From Planctomycetota bacterium (lineage in GTDB: Bacteria; Planctomycetota; UBA1135; GCA-002686595): a DNA stretch of 64,000 nt. Below are positions 43,425-52,949 of the stretch, piece after piece. Both the position numbers and the translations under genes were made by a program. Numbering within the stretch: position 1 is the first letter of the stretch; every line of letters begins with the position of its first letter. The notes under the pieces are model-generated. The model was not told the origin of the DNA. It worked only from the letters and a program-made list of their open reading frames with translations, and searched no databases. The stretch covers positions 124,001 to 188,000 of the forward strand of contig JADYYP010000081.1 of NCBI GenBank assembly GCA_020853575.1, read 5' to 3'.

Positions 43425-45077
43425 ATGGCCCAGGACCTCGGCGAGATCCTCGTTTCGACCGGCGCGATCACGTCGGAGCAACTGCGCGACGCGCTGGTGC
43501 ACACCCGCGGCGGCCAGAACCTCAACGAGGTGCTCGTGCGCATGGGGGCCTGCGACGAGGGGACCGTCGCCAAGGCCTACGCCAAGTCCCTCAACCTGCC
43601 CTTCGTCGACGTCACCAAGGGACGCATCCGCGCCGAGGTGCTCGAGCGCATACCTGCCGATTTCGCCTCGACCCAGGGCGTGCTTCCGGCGCTCGAAAAG
43701 GACGGCAAGCTGTTCGTCGCCATCGACGACTCGCTCAAGCGCATCGTCGTCGACCAGCTGCAGTTCCAACTCGGGATCGACGTCGCTTGCGTGATCGCCG
43801 CACCCACGGCGCTCAAGCGCGCGATCGCTCAGTACTACGGAGTCGCCGCGGAGGAGGACGTCGCGCGCAGCATGGGCGCGGAGTCGACCGAGGAGGGCGA
43901 GGACGCGCCGATCATCCGGCTCGTCTCGCGCATGTTCCAGGACGCTCTCGCGATGCGCGCGTCGGACGTTCACGTCGAGCCGGCCCAGGGCATGCTGCGC
44001 GTGCGTTACCGCGTCGATGGTGTGCTGCGCGTCGTCGCAGAACACCCACCGCACCTGTCGGCGCCGCTGATCAGTCGCCTCAAGATCATGGCGGCGATGG
44101 ACATCGCCGAGAAGCGCAAGCCGCAGGACGGCCGTATCGCGCTCAACCTGAAGGGCAAGCACATCGACGTGCGCTGTTCGATCCTGCCGACCAATCACGG
44201 CGAGTCGATCGTGATGCGTTTGCTCGATCGTTCCTCGAGCTTGATCGGCCTGAAGGAGCTGGGGTTCGAGGAAGACGACTACAAGTGGTTCCGGCGCGTG
44301 ATCGCGCGTCCCAATGGCATCGTGCTGGTCACCGGACCGACCGGGTCGGGCAAGACGACCTCGCTGTACGCCGCGCTCAGCGAACTCAACCGGCCCGACG
44401 TCAAGATCATCACCGCCGAGGACCCGGTCGAGTACCACATCAAGGGCATCAACCAGGTCCAAGTCGCGAACAAGATCGGCCTGAGCTTCGGCCGCGTGTT
44501 GCGCGCCATGCTGCGCGCGGCGCCGAACATCATCCTGGTCGGCGAAATCCGCGACCTGGAGACCGCCGAGATCGCCATCCAAGCCTCGTTGACGGGTCAC
44601 CTGGTGTTTTCCACGCTCCACACCAACGACGCCACGAGCGCGTTGACACGCCTGATCGACATGGGCGTCAAGCCCTTCTTGGTGTCGGCGGCCGTGCAAG
44701 CCGTGATCGCGCAGCGCTTGGTGCGCAAGTTGTGCAACTGCGCCAGCGAGTCGCTGGCCAGCGAAGCCGAGCTGCGAGCGTTGGGTCTCGATCCGCAGAT
44801 CTACGCCGAGCGCAAGCTGCGCCAGGCGCGCGGCTGCCGCGAGTGCGAGAACACGGGCTACCGCGGGCGCCTGGGGATCTTCGAGACGCTCGAGATGGAC
44901 GACGTGCTGCGCGACATGACTTTCCGCGGCGCAAGCCTGGAAGACGTGCGCGTGACGGCCACTTCGTCGCGCAAGCTCAAGCCCTTGATCCACGACGGCG
45001 CGCGCAAGGTGCTCGCGGGCAAGACGACCGTCACCGAAGTGCTGCGCGTCACCCGCGCCAGCGACGCCGCGAAGTAG
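43425..45077 (+). CDS. Type II secretion / type IV pilus assembly ATPase (GspE/PilB family), copy 1
   Basis: 550 aa. Hexameric cytoplasmic motor. The N-terminal GspE-type domain begins MAQDLGEILVSTGAITSEQL. Then come the Asp box region (MRASDVHVEPAQG), Walker A GPTGSGKTTSLY, the acidic TAEDPVEY, Walker B IILVGEIRDLET and the His box STLHTNDATSALTR. The C-terminal zinc-finger cysteines read CNC and CREC rather than the usual CxxC/CxxC. The ATG at 43425 is chosen because homology starts there; an in-frame upstream region is Ala/Arg-rich. It heads a cluster of pilT, a second ATPase and a platform protein. Confidence 0.92.
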   Translation: MAQDLGEILVSTGAITSEQLRDALVHTRGGQNLNEVLVRMGACDEGTVAKAYAKSLNLPFVDVTKGRIRAEVLERIPADFASTQGVLPALEKDGKLFVAIDDSLKRIVVDQLQFQLGIDVACVIAAPTALKRAIAQYYGVAAEEDVARSMGAESTEEGEDAPIIRLVSRMFQDALAMRASDVHVEPAQGMLRVRYRVDGVLRVVAEHPPHLSAPLISRLKIMAAMDIAEKRKPQDGRIALNLKGKHIDVRCSILPTNHGESIVMRLLDRSSSLIGLKELGFEEDDYKWFRRVIARPNGIVLVTGPTGSGKTTSLYAALSELNRPDVKIITAEDPVEYHIKGINQVQVANKIGLSFGRVLRAMLRAAPNIILVGEIRDLETAEIAIQASLTGHLVFSTLHTNDATSALTRLIDMGVKPFLVSAAVQAVIAQRLVRKLCNCASESLASEAELRALGLDPQIYAERKLRQARGCRECENTGYRGRLGIFETLEMDDVLRDMTFRGASLEDVRVTATSSRKLKPLIHDGARKVLAGKTTVTEVLRVTRASDAAK

Positions 45078-45089
45078 GAGCGAACCATC

Positions 45090-46142
45090 GTGCAGGCACA
45101 GGAACTGATGAGTCAGGTCATCGAGCGCAATGGCTCGGACCTGCACCTCAACCCCGGTCGACCGCCGGTGATCCGCATCCACGGAGATTTGGTGTCGCTC
45201 GCCGGCGCCGAGGTCTTGACCGACGACGCCGTCGAGAACCTGTGCCGTTCGATGACCAACGACGCACAGTGGGCCGAGCTGCAATCCGTCGGGACGACCG
45301 ACTTCGGCATCGCGCACCCCTCGGGCAATCGCTTCCGCACCTCGGTGTTCCGCCAGCGCGGACGCTTGTCGGCGGTGCTGCGCCTGATCCCGAACAAGCT
45401 GCTCAGCTTCGATCAGATCGGCCTGCCCGAAGGTTGCAAGGACCTCTTGCGCCGACCGCGCGGTCTGGTGCTGGTCACCGGCCCCACGGGCTCGGGCAAG
45501 ACCACGACGCTGGCGACGATGATCGACTGGATCAACCAGAACCGCGACTGCCACATCATCACGATCGAAGATCCGATCGAGTACTTCCACTCGCACAAGA
45601 AGGGCATCGTGACCCAGCGCGAGCTCGGTCAAGACGTGCCGTCGTTCCCCGAGGCGATCCGCCGAGCGCTGCGCCAGGACCCCGACGTCGTGCTGCTCGG
45701 CGAAATGCGCGACCTGGACACGATTTCGGCCGCGATCACTGCCGCGGAGACCGGGCACCTGGTTTTCGGGACGCTGCACACGACGGGCTCGGCGCGCACC
45801 GTGGACCGCATCATCGATGCCTATCCGACCAATCAGCAGGAGCAGGTGCGCGCACAGCTCTCGGTCTCGATCGTCGCCGTGATCAGCCAGGTGCTGCTCA
45901 CGCGCAAGGACCGCAAGGGACGCGTGGCGGCCTTCGAAGTGATGTTGATGACCCCGGCGATCGGCAACCTGATCCGCAAGAACGAGACGAACAAGATCCA
46001 GTCGACGATCCAGACCTCGCGCCGCATGGGCATGATCACGCTCGACGATTTCCTGTACGACCTCGTCAAGCGCGAAGTGGTCACACGCGAGGACGCGCTC
46101 GAGGCCGCACAGGACCCCAAGGACCTCGAGGCGCGGCTGTGA
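45090..46142 (+). CDS. pilT: Twitching-motility retraction ATPase PilT
   Basis: 350 aa, family-typical. It powers disassembly of type IV pili. Seen: SDLHLNPGRPPVIRIHGDL, Walker A GPTGSGKTTTLATM, TIEDPIEYFHSHKKG, the PilT-specific FPEAIRRALRQDPDVVLLGEM segment (quoted in part: AIRRALRQDPD) and GTLHTTGSARTVDRIID. GTG start at 45090 with TAGGAG upstream, 12 nt after the previous stop. The next gene starts inside its stop codon (GTGA). Its presence argues that the motor cluster serves type IV pili rather than only secretion. Confidence 0.93.
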   Translation: MQAQELMSQVIERNGSDLHLNPGRPPVIRIHGDLVSLAGAEVLTDDAVENLCRSMTNDAQWAELQSVGTTDFGIAHPSGNRFRTSVFRQRGRLSAVLRLIPNKLLSFDQIGLPEGCKDLLRRPRGLVLVTGPTGSGKTTTLATMIDWINQNRDCHIITIEDPIEYFHSHKKGIVTQRELGQDVPSFPEAIRRALRQDPDVVLLGEMRDLDTISAAITAAETGHLVFGTLHTTGSARTVDRIIDAYPTNQQEQVRAQLSVSIVAVISQVLLTRKDRKGRVAAFEVMLMTPAIGNLIRKNETNKIQSTIQTSRRMGMITLDDFLYDLVKREVVTREDALEAAQDPKDLEARL

Positions 46143-47830
46143 GCGCCGAGATGCAGGCTGCGGGTGGCGGCGGGCGACGCCCGCTCGGCCAGTTGCTCAA
46201 GGCGCGCGGCGTGGTGCGCGAAGGGCAGATCCAGGAAGCCCTGGCCGAGCAGCGCAAGCACGGCGGCCTGATCGGGCAAGTCCTGGTCGACCTGGGCCAC
46301 TGCAAGAGCTCCGACGTCGCGCTGGCCTTGGCCGAGCAGGCCGGAATGGAGATCGTCGAGCTCGCCAAGTGTGTGCCGGAGAAGGCGGCGCTGGCGATGG
46401 TCGACGGCGACACGGCTCACGCCTACGGCGTGCTGCCGCTGCGCGTCGAGGGGCGCACGCTGGTGGTCGCGATCGGCGATCCGCTCAACACCTCGTTGCT
46501 CGAGGATCTGCGCTTCACGACGGGCACCGAGGTGCGCGGCGTGATCGGCGATGCCAGCATCCTCAAGCAGAAGATCCTGGAGCTCTACGGCGAGGAAGGC
46601 TCGATCAAGGACGCGATCGACGCCGCCGCCAAGGCCGCGGTTGGCTCCGACGCCGCCGCCGCGGCGGCCAGCATGCCCGTCGTGCGTCTGCTGAACTCGA
46701 TCCTGCACCGCGCCATTCGCGACCGAGCCAGCGACATCCACTTCGAGGTTTTCGACGGCGATTTCCGCATCCGCTACCGCGTCGACGGAGCGCTGTACGA
46801 GATCGAAGCGCCGCCGCAGCACCTGGCGCTGCCGCTGGTCGCGCGCATCAAGGTCATGAGCGACCTCGACATCGCCGAGACGCGCATGCCGCAGGACGGC
46901 CGCATCGAGCTCTCGATCGACGGGCGTCCGGTCGACCTGCGTGTCGCCACGCTTCCGGGGATCGCCGGCGAGGGTTGCGTGCTGCGCGTGCTCGATCGCT
47001 CGGCGGTGCAGCTCAATCTGGCCGTGCTGGGCCTCAATCCCGACGAAGAGGAGCAGCTCAAGCGGCTGGTGCAGTTGCCGCACGGCATCATCTTGATCAC
47101 CGGGCCGACCGGCTCGGGCAAGACCACCACGCTCTACGCCATGCTGCAGGAGGCGAACGAGCCCGGCGTCAAGATCATCACCGCCGAGGACCCCGTCGAG
47201 TACGACATCGACGGCATCGTCCAGGTGCCGATCAACGACGAGATCGGCGTGAATTACGCCAAGGTCCTGCGCACGATGCTGCGCCAGGACCCCGACAAGA
47301 TCCTGGTCGGCGAGATCCGCGACGCCGAGACGGCGCAGACCGCGGTCGAGGCCTCGCTCACCGGGCACACCGTGCTCTCGACCTTGCACACCAACGACGC
47401 GCCGAGCGCCGTCACGCGCTTGATCGACATCGGGGTCGAGCCGTTCATGATCACCGCGACGCTCGAAGCCGTGATCGCACAGCGCCTGGTGCGACGCGTG
47501 TGTCCTGCCTGCAAGACGAGCTACGAGCCCGACGAAGAGACCTTGCGCGAACTGGGCTCCGACGGCGAGCGCTTGCGCGGCGCGACGTTCCACTACGGCC
47601 GCGGCTGCGAGGAGTGCCACCACACCGGATACCGCGGCCGCACGGGGATCTACGAGGTGATGGTGCTGGGCGAGGAGTTGCGTCGCATGGTGCTGGCGCA
47701 ATCCTCGACGGCGGAAATCCGCCACGCGGCGGTCCGCGGTGGCATGCGCACGTTGCGCGAGAGCGGCTTGGCGGCCGTCACCGACGGACGAACCACAATC
47801 GAAGAGGTGCTGCGCGAGACCTTCGCCTGA
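46139..47830 (+). CDS. Type II secretion / type IV pilus assembly ATPase (GspE/PilB family), copy 2
   Basis: 563 aa. Paralogue of the gene at 43425. The N-terminal domain (LGQLLKARGVVREGQIQEAL) is followed by RASDIHFEVFDG, Walker A GPTGSGKTTTLYAM, TAEDPVEYDIDG, Walker B ILVGEIRDAET and STLHTNDAPSAVTR. Unlike copy 1 it keeps a complete tetracysteine zinc motif: CPAC and CEEC 40-50 residues apart. A hydrophobic Ala-rich linker (about 160-180) separates the domains. The start is GTG 46139, overlapping the pilT stop; ATG 46151 is an alternative. One copy may serve pilus extension and the other type II secretion. Confidence 0.92.
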   Translation: MSAEMQAAGGGGRRPLGQLLKARGVVREGQIQEALAEQRKHGGLIGQVLVDLGHCKSSDVALALAEQAGMEIVELAKCVPEKAALAMVDGDTAHAYGVLPLRVEGRTLVVAIGDPLNTSLLEDLRFTTGTEVRGVIGDASILKQKILELYGEEGSIKDAIDAAAKAAVGSDAAAAAASMPVVRLLNSILHRAIRDRASDIHFEVFDGDFRIRYRVDGALYEIEAPPQHLALPLVARIKVMSDLDIAETRMPQDGRIELSIDGRPVDLRVATLPGIAGEGCVLRVLDRSAVQLNLAVLGLNPDEEEQLKRLVQLPHGIILITGPTGSGKTTTLYAMLQEANEPGVKIITAEDPVEYDIDGIVQVPINDEIGVNYAKVLRTMLRQDPDKILVGEIRDAETAQTAVEASLTGHTVLSTLHTNDAPSAVTRLIDIGVEPFMITATLEAVIAQRLVRRVCPACKTSYEPDEETLRELGSDGERLRGATFHYGRGCEECHHTGYRGRTGIYEVMVLGEELRRMVLAQSSTAEIRHAAVRGGMRTLRESGLAAVTDGRTTIEEVLRETFA

Positions 47831-47886
47831 GCGCGGTCCTTCCCGCGCTGGCGAGCGCTCGCTAGGCTCCGCCGGACTCCAACTCG

Positions 47887-49026
47887 ATGGCCAAGAGACT
47901 TCAACGCACGGCTCCCGCACCCGCGCGCGCAGGGGGCGACAACGGCGGCACCGTCGGCTCCAGCGCCCCGCGCCGCGGGCGCGTCGCTCCCGATCTCGTC
48001 ACAGAGTTCACCACGCAACTCGCGACACTGACCGGCGCGGGCATCCCGATCGTCAAGGCGTTGACGATCCTCGAGGGACAGACCCGGCCTGGACCGTTCA
48101 AGACCGTGCTGCAGGCGCTGGTCGAGGACGTGTCCGCCGGTACCGCGCTGTCGGAGGCGATGGCCAAGCACCCGCAGTGCTTCGACACGCTGTTCGCTTC
48201 GATGGTCAGGGCCGGCGAAGCCGGCGGCGTGCTGGACAAGATCCTCAACCGCATCGCGCAGTTCCGCGAGAAGGCCGCGACGATCAAGTCCAAGATCAAG
48301 GGCGCGATGATCTACCCGGCGGTGGTCGCCGTGGTGGCGATCTCGGTCGTGTCCGCGGTGATCGTGTTCGTGATCCCGAAGTTCGAGGAGATCTTCGATT
48401 CCTTCGGCACCGAATTGCCGCGGCTCACGCGTGTGCTGCTCGACACCTCGCGCTTCACGGTCGACTACTGGTACTTGGTGTTCGGACTGCCGCTGGCCGC
48501 GGTCCTGCTGCATATCGCATTGATGCGTCAGGGCGGAGCGTACCGCTACCGCGTTCACAAGCTCCTGTTGCGCACGCCGGCGCTGGGGCCGCTGATCTCG
48601 AAGTCGATGGTGGCCGGCTTCGCGCGCACGTTCGGCACGCTGATCGAGTCCGGCGTGCCGCACCTCGACGCGCTCGGCATCGTGCGCGACACGACGGGCA
48701 ACGCCGTCCTGGTCGAGGGCGTGGAGCAAATCCGCAAGACCGTGCGCGAGGGCGAGGGCATCGCACGGCCGATGGGAGAGAGCGGCGTCTTCGACGACCT
48801 GGTGGTCAACATGGTCGATGTCGGCGAGGCGACCGGTGAGCTCGACAAGATGCTGCTCAAGGTGGCCGACGCGTACGACGTGGCGGTCGATCGCCGCATC
48901 GACGCGCTGTTCAAGATCGTCGAGCCGGTGCTGTTGATCTTCATGGCGGTCGTCGTCGGCTTCATCGTCGTGGCGCTGTTCATGCCGCTGATGTCGATCA
49001 TGAGCCAGCTCTCGGCTGGCGGTTGA
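47887..49026 (+). CDS. Inner-membrane platform protein (GspF/PilC family)
   Basis: 379 aa. Polytopic platform on which the assembly ATPase acts. Two GspF domains are visible: LATLTGAGIPIVKALTIL with AKHPQCFDTLFASMVRAGEAGG in the first, and FARTFGTLIESGVPHLDAL with VGEATGELDKMLLKV in the second. Three membrane helices (about 140-160, 195-215, 345-370) match the family. The first 35 residues are a Gly/Pro/Arg-rich extension. It lies 56 bp after the second ATPase gene. No pilin or prepilin peptidase gene is in the window. Confidence 0.92.
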   Translation: MAKRLQRTAPAPARAGGDNGGTVGSSAPRRGRVAPDLVTEFTTQLATLTGAGIPIVKALTILEGQTRPGPFKTVLQALVEDVSAGTALSEAMAKHPQCFDTLFASMVRAGEAGGVLDKILNRIAQFREKAATIKSKIKGAMIYPAVVAVVAISVVSAVIVFVIPKFEEIFDSFGTELPRLTRVLLDTSRFTVDYWYLVFGLPLAAVLLHIALMRQGGAYRYRVHKLLLRTPALGPLISKSMVAGFARTFGTLIESGVPHLDALGIVRDTTGNAVLVEGVEQIRKTVREGEGIARPMGESGVFDDLVVNMVDVGEATGELDKMLLKVADAYDVAVDRRIDALFKIVEPVLLIFMAVVVGFIVVALFMPLMSIMSQLSAGG

Positions 49027-49126
49027 TGAGCGCCGCGCCAGGCTTGGAAGGACGTCGCGCAGCACGCCGGACGCTGGCCTTTGACGCGAGCACCGCGCGA
49101 GGTGAGCATGGAGCGAGGTCGTTCCC

Positions 49127-50668
49127 GTGACCGTCTCGCTTCGTCAACGCGTGCTCCTGTGGATCGTCGCGATCCACGTGCTGGCCTTCGCGGTCGAGTT
49201 CGCCCTGTTCGGTCAGAGCTTCCTGCGCTCGACACGCGAGGAAGCGCTCGACATCGCCGGCGATTTGGTCGGGAACCTGCGCTCGCAGATCAAGCCTGGC
49301 GGTGACCTCAACGCGGCCAACATCCTCTCGTGGTCGATCTGGACGCGCTTCGACGACGCGATCTTGCTCGACCGCAACTTGGTGCAACTCGAGGACGGCT
49401 CGGTGCGGCCGCAGGGCATCGCGCTCAATCCCTTGGGCTCGAGCCGCAGGCCGGCCGACTTCGACTACGCCACGGTCTACAGCAACATCTTCCTCGCGGA
49501 GCGCACCAACGCGGCGATCGACGACGTGGCCGGCGGTCGCGTGCTCCCGATCCAAGTCGCCGGGGGCGTGTGGGGTGCGTGTTGGTACCGCGTCGACCCC
49601 AGCCTCGGGCGCATGCCGCGGCTGGTCCAGTCGTTCTTGGTGATGCTCGGTGCGACCACGCTGGCGCTCGCGACCACGTTGTTCTTCCTGCTGCGCCGCG
49701 AGGTGCTCGATCCGGTGTCGCGCCTGACCTCGACGGCGCGGCGCGTGGCCGCCGGCGACTTGTCGGCGCGCGTCGCCGTTTCCGCGCGCGACGACGAGCT
49801 CGGCGAGCTGTCGCGCTCGTTCAACGCCATGGTGGCCGAAGTGCAGGGGTTCCAGCAGCGCTTGGCCGAGGAAGTCCAGCGCGCGACGGAGATGGCGCGC
49901 TCTGCGGAACAGGCGGCGACCGCCGAGAGGCGGCTGGCGGCCACCGGCAAGTTGGCCGCGGGAGTGGCGCACGAGATCAACAACCCGCTGGGAGGCTTGC
50001 TCAACGCGGTCGAGCGGCTCAAACGCGATGATCTGCCCAGCGAACGCCGGGCGCAGTATTTCGCGCTGCTCTCGAGCGGGCTCGAGCGCATCCGCGACAC
50101 GGTCGGCAAGCTGTTGCGACTCACTCCTCGCCAAGCGGTGCGCTCGTCGCTCAATCTCTCGGTGCCCACGCTCGACGCGATCGGCCTGGTGCGCCACCGC
50201 GCCGCGCGCGCCGGCGTCACGCTGACGCTGTCGGACGGAAGGACCTGGTCGAACTCGGAGAGCCTGCCCGAGGCGCTCTCCCAGGCCTTTGCCGAGCTGC
50301 CGCGCGTGCAGGGCGACGCCAACGAGCTCGGCCAGGCGGTGCTCAATCTGTTGGTGAATGCACTCGACGCACTCGAGTCCGTCGAGCAGGATGCGCGGCG
50401 ACTCGAGATCGTCATGCGCGCGGTGTACGAGGAAGGCTTGGGTCCGGCGGTGGCGCTCGACGTGCACGACAACGGCCCGGGAGTCGCGCGTGAGGAGCTC
50501 CCCAAGCTGATCGACCCGTTCTACACCACCAAGGACGTCGGCAAGGGCACGGGCCTGGGGCTGTCGATGGTCCACAGCGTCGTCACCGGCCACGGCGGAC
50601 GGCTGGTGCTGGACAGTGAAGTCGGGCGCGGTTTCCACGTGCACGTCGCGCTGCCCCAGGAGCGCTGA
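49127..50668 (+). CDS. Membrane sensor histidine kinase (HAMP, HisKA, HATPase)
   Basis: 513 aa. One N-terminal membrane helix (about 10-30), a periplasmic sensor of about 130 residues, a second helix (about 170-190), HAMP (REVLDPVSRLTSTARRVAAG), a coiled coil, then the phospho-acceptor GVAHEINNPLGGLLN and an ATPase domain with N box NLLVNALDAL, DNGPGV, FYTTK and GTGLGLS. The HEINNPL motif is typical of NtrB/AtoS-like kinases that pair with sigma54 regulators, but no response regulator is adjacent. GTG start at 49127 with GAGCGAGG upstream. It is 100 bp downstream of the platform gene and may sense envelope state. Confidence 0.9.
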   Translation: MTVSLRQRVLLWIVAIHVLAFAVEFALFGQSFLRSTREEALDIAGDLVGNLRSQIKPGGDLNAANILSWSIWTRFDDAILLDRNLVQLEDGSVRPQGIALNPLGSSRRPADFDYATVYSNIFLAERTNAAIDDVAGGRVLPIQVAGGVWGACWYRVDPSLGRMPRLVQSFLVMLGATTLALATTLFFLLRREVLDPVSRLTSTARRVAAGDLSARVAVSARDDELGELSRSFNAMVAEVQGFQQRLAEEVQRATEMARSAEQAATAERRLAATGKLAAGVAHEINNPLGGLLNAVERLKRDDLPSERRAQYFALLSSGLERIRDTVGKLLRLTPRQAVRSSLNLSVPTLDAIGLVRHRAARAGVTLTLSDGRTWSNSESLPEALSQAFAELPRVQGDANELGQAVLNLLVNALDALESVEQDARRLEIVMRAVYEEGLGPAVALDVHDNGPGVAREELPKLIDPFYTTKDVGKGTGLGLSMVHSVVTGHGGRLVLDSEVGRGFHVHVALPQER

Positions 50669-50670
50669 GC

Positions 50671-51900
50671 GTGGAGCACATGCCCTTCGAGTTGCCGCTG
50701 GCGATCGCGCTCTTGCTGCTCTCCGCCAGCTTCAGCGCCTCGGAGACGGCGCTGTTCAGCCTGACCTCCGCCGACGAGCGGCGTGTCGGTCCGCGGGCGC
50801 TCAAGCTGCTCGAGCGTCCGCGCTCGTTGCTGGTCGGGATCCTGCTCGGCAACTTGGTGGTCAACACGCTGTTCTTCGCGTTCGCCGCGAGTCTGCTGCG
50901 GGATCTCGAGCCGCTCGAGCGTTGGATCGGCAACTTCGTGGCGCTCACCGGCGTCGTGGTGTTCGGCGAAGTCCTGCCGAAGACCATCGCCCTGCGCGCA
51001 CGCGTCGGCATCGCGCGCGCGACCTCCGCGCCGATGAGCGCCTTCGTGGCCTTGATCAAGCCGGTGCAGAAGGCCAGCGACGTGCTCTTGGAGTGGATCT
51101 ACCGCGCGATTGGCCCGGCGGGCAAGGAAGAGACCGGAGTGTCCACCGATGCGCTGGCCCATGCGCTCGAGCGCAGCGCCGAGAAGGGGCTGTTGCTGCA
51201 GAGCGAGGCCTCGTTCCTGACCGGCATCGTCGAGCTCGAGGAGGTGCGCGTGCGCGAGCTGATGACGCCGCGCGTCGACATGCTGTTCCTCGACGTGTCG
51301 GGCGAGGGCCGCGAGGAGATCGTGGCGCGCGGTGTCGAGACCAAGGCTCCCTGGGTGATCGTGGTCGATGGCACTCCCGATCGCATCCTGGGGCGCGTGC
51401 GGGTGCGCTCGCTGCTCACGCACGGGGAGCGCCGACTCGCGGAGATGCTCGAGCCGTGCAAGTTCGTGCCCGAGGTCGCCAGCGCGATCCACGCGCTGCA
51501 TTTTCTGCGCGACAACCACGTCGCGCAGGCGGTGGTGGTCGACGAGTGGGGCGGCACCGCGGGACTGGTGACCGTGGAGAACATCTTCGAGGAGGTCGTC
51601 GGGGATCTGCGCGTCGAGGGCGAAGTGCCCGAGAAGCCCGTCGTGCGCTTGGGCGACGGCCGCTTCGAGCTGGACGGCGCGATCTCGATCCGCGACTGGA
51701 ACGAGCTTTTCGGCGTGCACGTCGTGCCGCGCGAGTTCGAGACCTTGGGGGGCTTCGTCTCGGCGCTCTTGGGGCGTGTTCCGCGCAGCGGCGACGTCGT
51801 GCATTCCAACGGGCTGGCCTTCGAGGTCGCCGAGGTGCGCCGCCGGCGCATCTTGCGGATCATCGTGCGCGTCGAGTCCACGCCGGAGCCCGGCCCGTGA
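50671..51900 (+). CDS. CNNM/CorC-like DUF21-CBS membrane protein, copy 1
   Basis: 409 aa. The N-terminal DUF21 transmembrane domain (SASFSASETALFSLTSAD, FGEVLPKTIALR) is followed by a CBS pair beginning VRELMTPRVDMLFLDV and containing AQAVVVDEWGGTAGLVTVENIFEEVVGD, quoted here only in part, and a C-terminal CorC/HlyC transporter-associated domain (FELDGAISIRDWNELFG). Relatives export magnesium or are linked to cobalt resistance. The GTG at 50671 follows the kinase stop by 2 nt, with CAGGAG upstream. Its stop overlaps the next start (GTGA). Confidence 0.9.
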   Translation: MEHMPFELPLAIALLLLSASFSASETALFSLTSADERRVGPRALKLLERPRSLLVGILLGNLVVNTLFFAFAASLLRDLEPLERWIGNFVALTGVVVFGEVLPKTIALRARVGIARATSAPMSAFVALIKPVQKASDVLLEWIYRAIGPAGKEETGVSTDALAHALERSAEKGLLLQSEASFLTGIVELEEVRVRELMTPRVDMLFLDVSGEGREEIVARGVETKAPWVIVVDGTPDRILGRVRVRSLLTHGERRLAEMLEPCKFVPEVASAIHALHFLRDNHVAQAVVVDEWGGTAGLVTVENIFEEVVGDLRVEGEVPEKPVVRLGDGRFELDGAISIRDWNELFGVHVVPREFETLGGFVSALLGRVPRSGDVVHSNGLAFEVAEVRRRRILRIIVRVESTPEPGP

Positions 51901-52865
51901 CCGTTGCCCTACCGCTGCTCGTCCTGGGGCTGATCGTGCTCGCGTCGGCGGTCTTCTCGGGCGCAGAGATCGGCATGTACTCGATGTCGCGACCGCGCCT
52001 GGAGGCCGAGTCAGCCCAGGGACACCGCACGGCGCGCCTGGCGCGCACGCTGATCGCGCGCCCGGCGTGGCTGCTCGCGACGCTGCTCGTTTGCAACAAC
52101 CTGACCCACCAGGCCGCCTCGTTCGTCGGCGGTTGGCTGCTCGAACCCTTGGCTGTCGCCCCCAGCCTGAACGAGCTCGCGATCACCCTGGTCGTCACTC
52201 CGCCGATGCTGCTCTTCGGCGAGCTGTTCCCCAAGGACCTCTTCCGGCGCAAGCCGCACGCGCTGTTCGGAGCGGCGGCGCCGTTGCTCGTTGTCGTGCG
52301 CGTGCTGCTGGCCCCATTGGTGTTTCCGCTGCAGTTCCTGAGCGAAGGCCTGACGCGCATCCTCGGTTCCGACCAGGCGGAACTGACGCGCGTGCAGGGA
52401 CGTGAAGCGGTCATCGAGCTCTTGGCCGAGCGCGAAACCCAGTTGCAGCCCCAGGTCGAAAAGCTCGCTCGCAATGTGCTCGAGCTGCGCGGCCGCCGGG
52501 TGGGGCGCGTGATGATCCCCTGGAAGAAGGTCGAGACCCTGCGCGCCGAGGGCTCGTTCGAGGAGCTCCGCCAGCGCAGCGCCCAGTCGCCGTTCTCGCG
52601 CCACCCCGTGGTCGACACGCGCGGCGCGGTGCGCGGCTACGTCCACCAGCTCGAGGTGCTGGCAGCGCGGCCGGGGGTCCAGCTCGGTGAGCTCGTGCGC
52701 CCGTTGCTGACGCTCGAACCGGATACGCCGCTCGATCGCGCGCTGGCGCGCCTGCGGGCCAGCGGCCAGCGCGCGGCCCTGGTGGGCAGCGCTGCGCGGC
52801 CCCTGGGCTGGGTGACGCTGAAGGACCTGGTCGAGGAGATTTCGGGCGAGCTCGTGCGCTGGTGA
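51897..52865 (+). CDS. CNNM/CorC-like DUF21-CBS membrane protein, copy 2
   Basis: 322 aa. Tandem partner of the gene before it: DUF21 domain (SAVFSGAEIGMYSMSRPRLE, FGELFPKDLFRRKP) and a CBS pair (RVMIPWKKVETLRAEG; VVDTRGAVRGYVHQLEV) but no C-terminal CorC/HlyC domain. The two proteins probably form a hetero-oligomer, as in tandem YfjD/CorC-like pairs. GTG start in a 4-nt overlap with copy 1. Confidence 0.85.
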   Translation: MTVALPLLVLGLIVLASAVFSGAEIGMYSMSRPRLEAESAQGHRTARLARTLIARPAWLLATLLVCNNLTHQAASFVGGWLLEPLAVAPSLNELAITLVVTPPMLLFGELFPKDLFRRKPHALFGAAAPLLVVVRVLLAPLVFPLQFLSEGLTRILGSDQAELTRVQGREAVIELLAERETQLQPQVEKLARNVLELRGRRVGRVMIPWKKVETLRAEGSFEELRQRSAQSPFSRHPVVDTRGAVRGYVHQLEVLAARPGVQLGELVRPLLTLEPDTPLDRALARLRASGQRAALVGSAARPLGWVTLKDLVEEISGELVRW

Positions 52866-52949
52866 TCCGCGCTTTCGGGTGCACCCACTGGCAACTCCGT
52901 GCCGGCGCGAGGATACTTCGCCCCCCAGCCGCCCGGCCCGGGCACCGCC

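Noticed and set aside
43290..47920. Two long minus-strand frames (829 and 695 codons) across the pilus motor cluster
   Set aside because: Fully antisense to four genes with intact family motifs; no signal or domain in the shadows.
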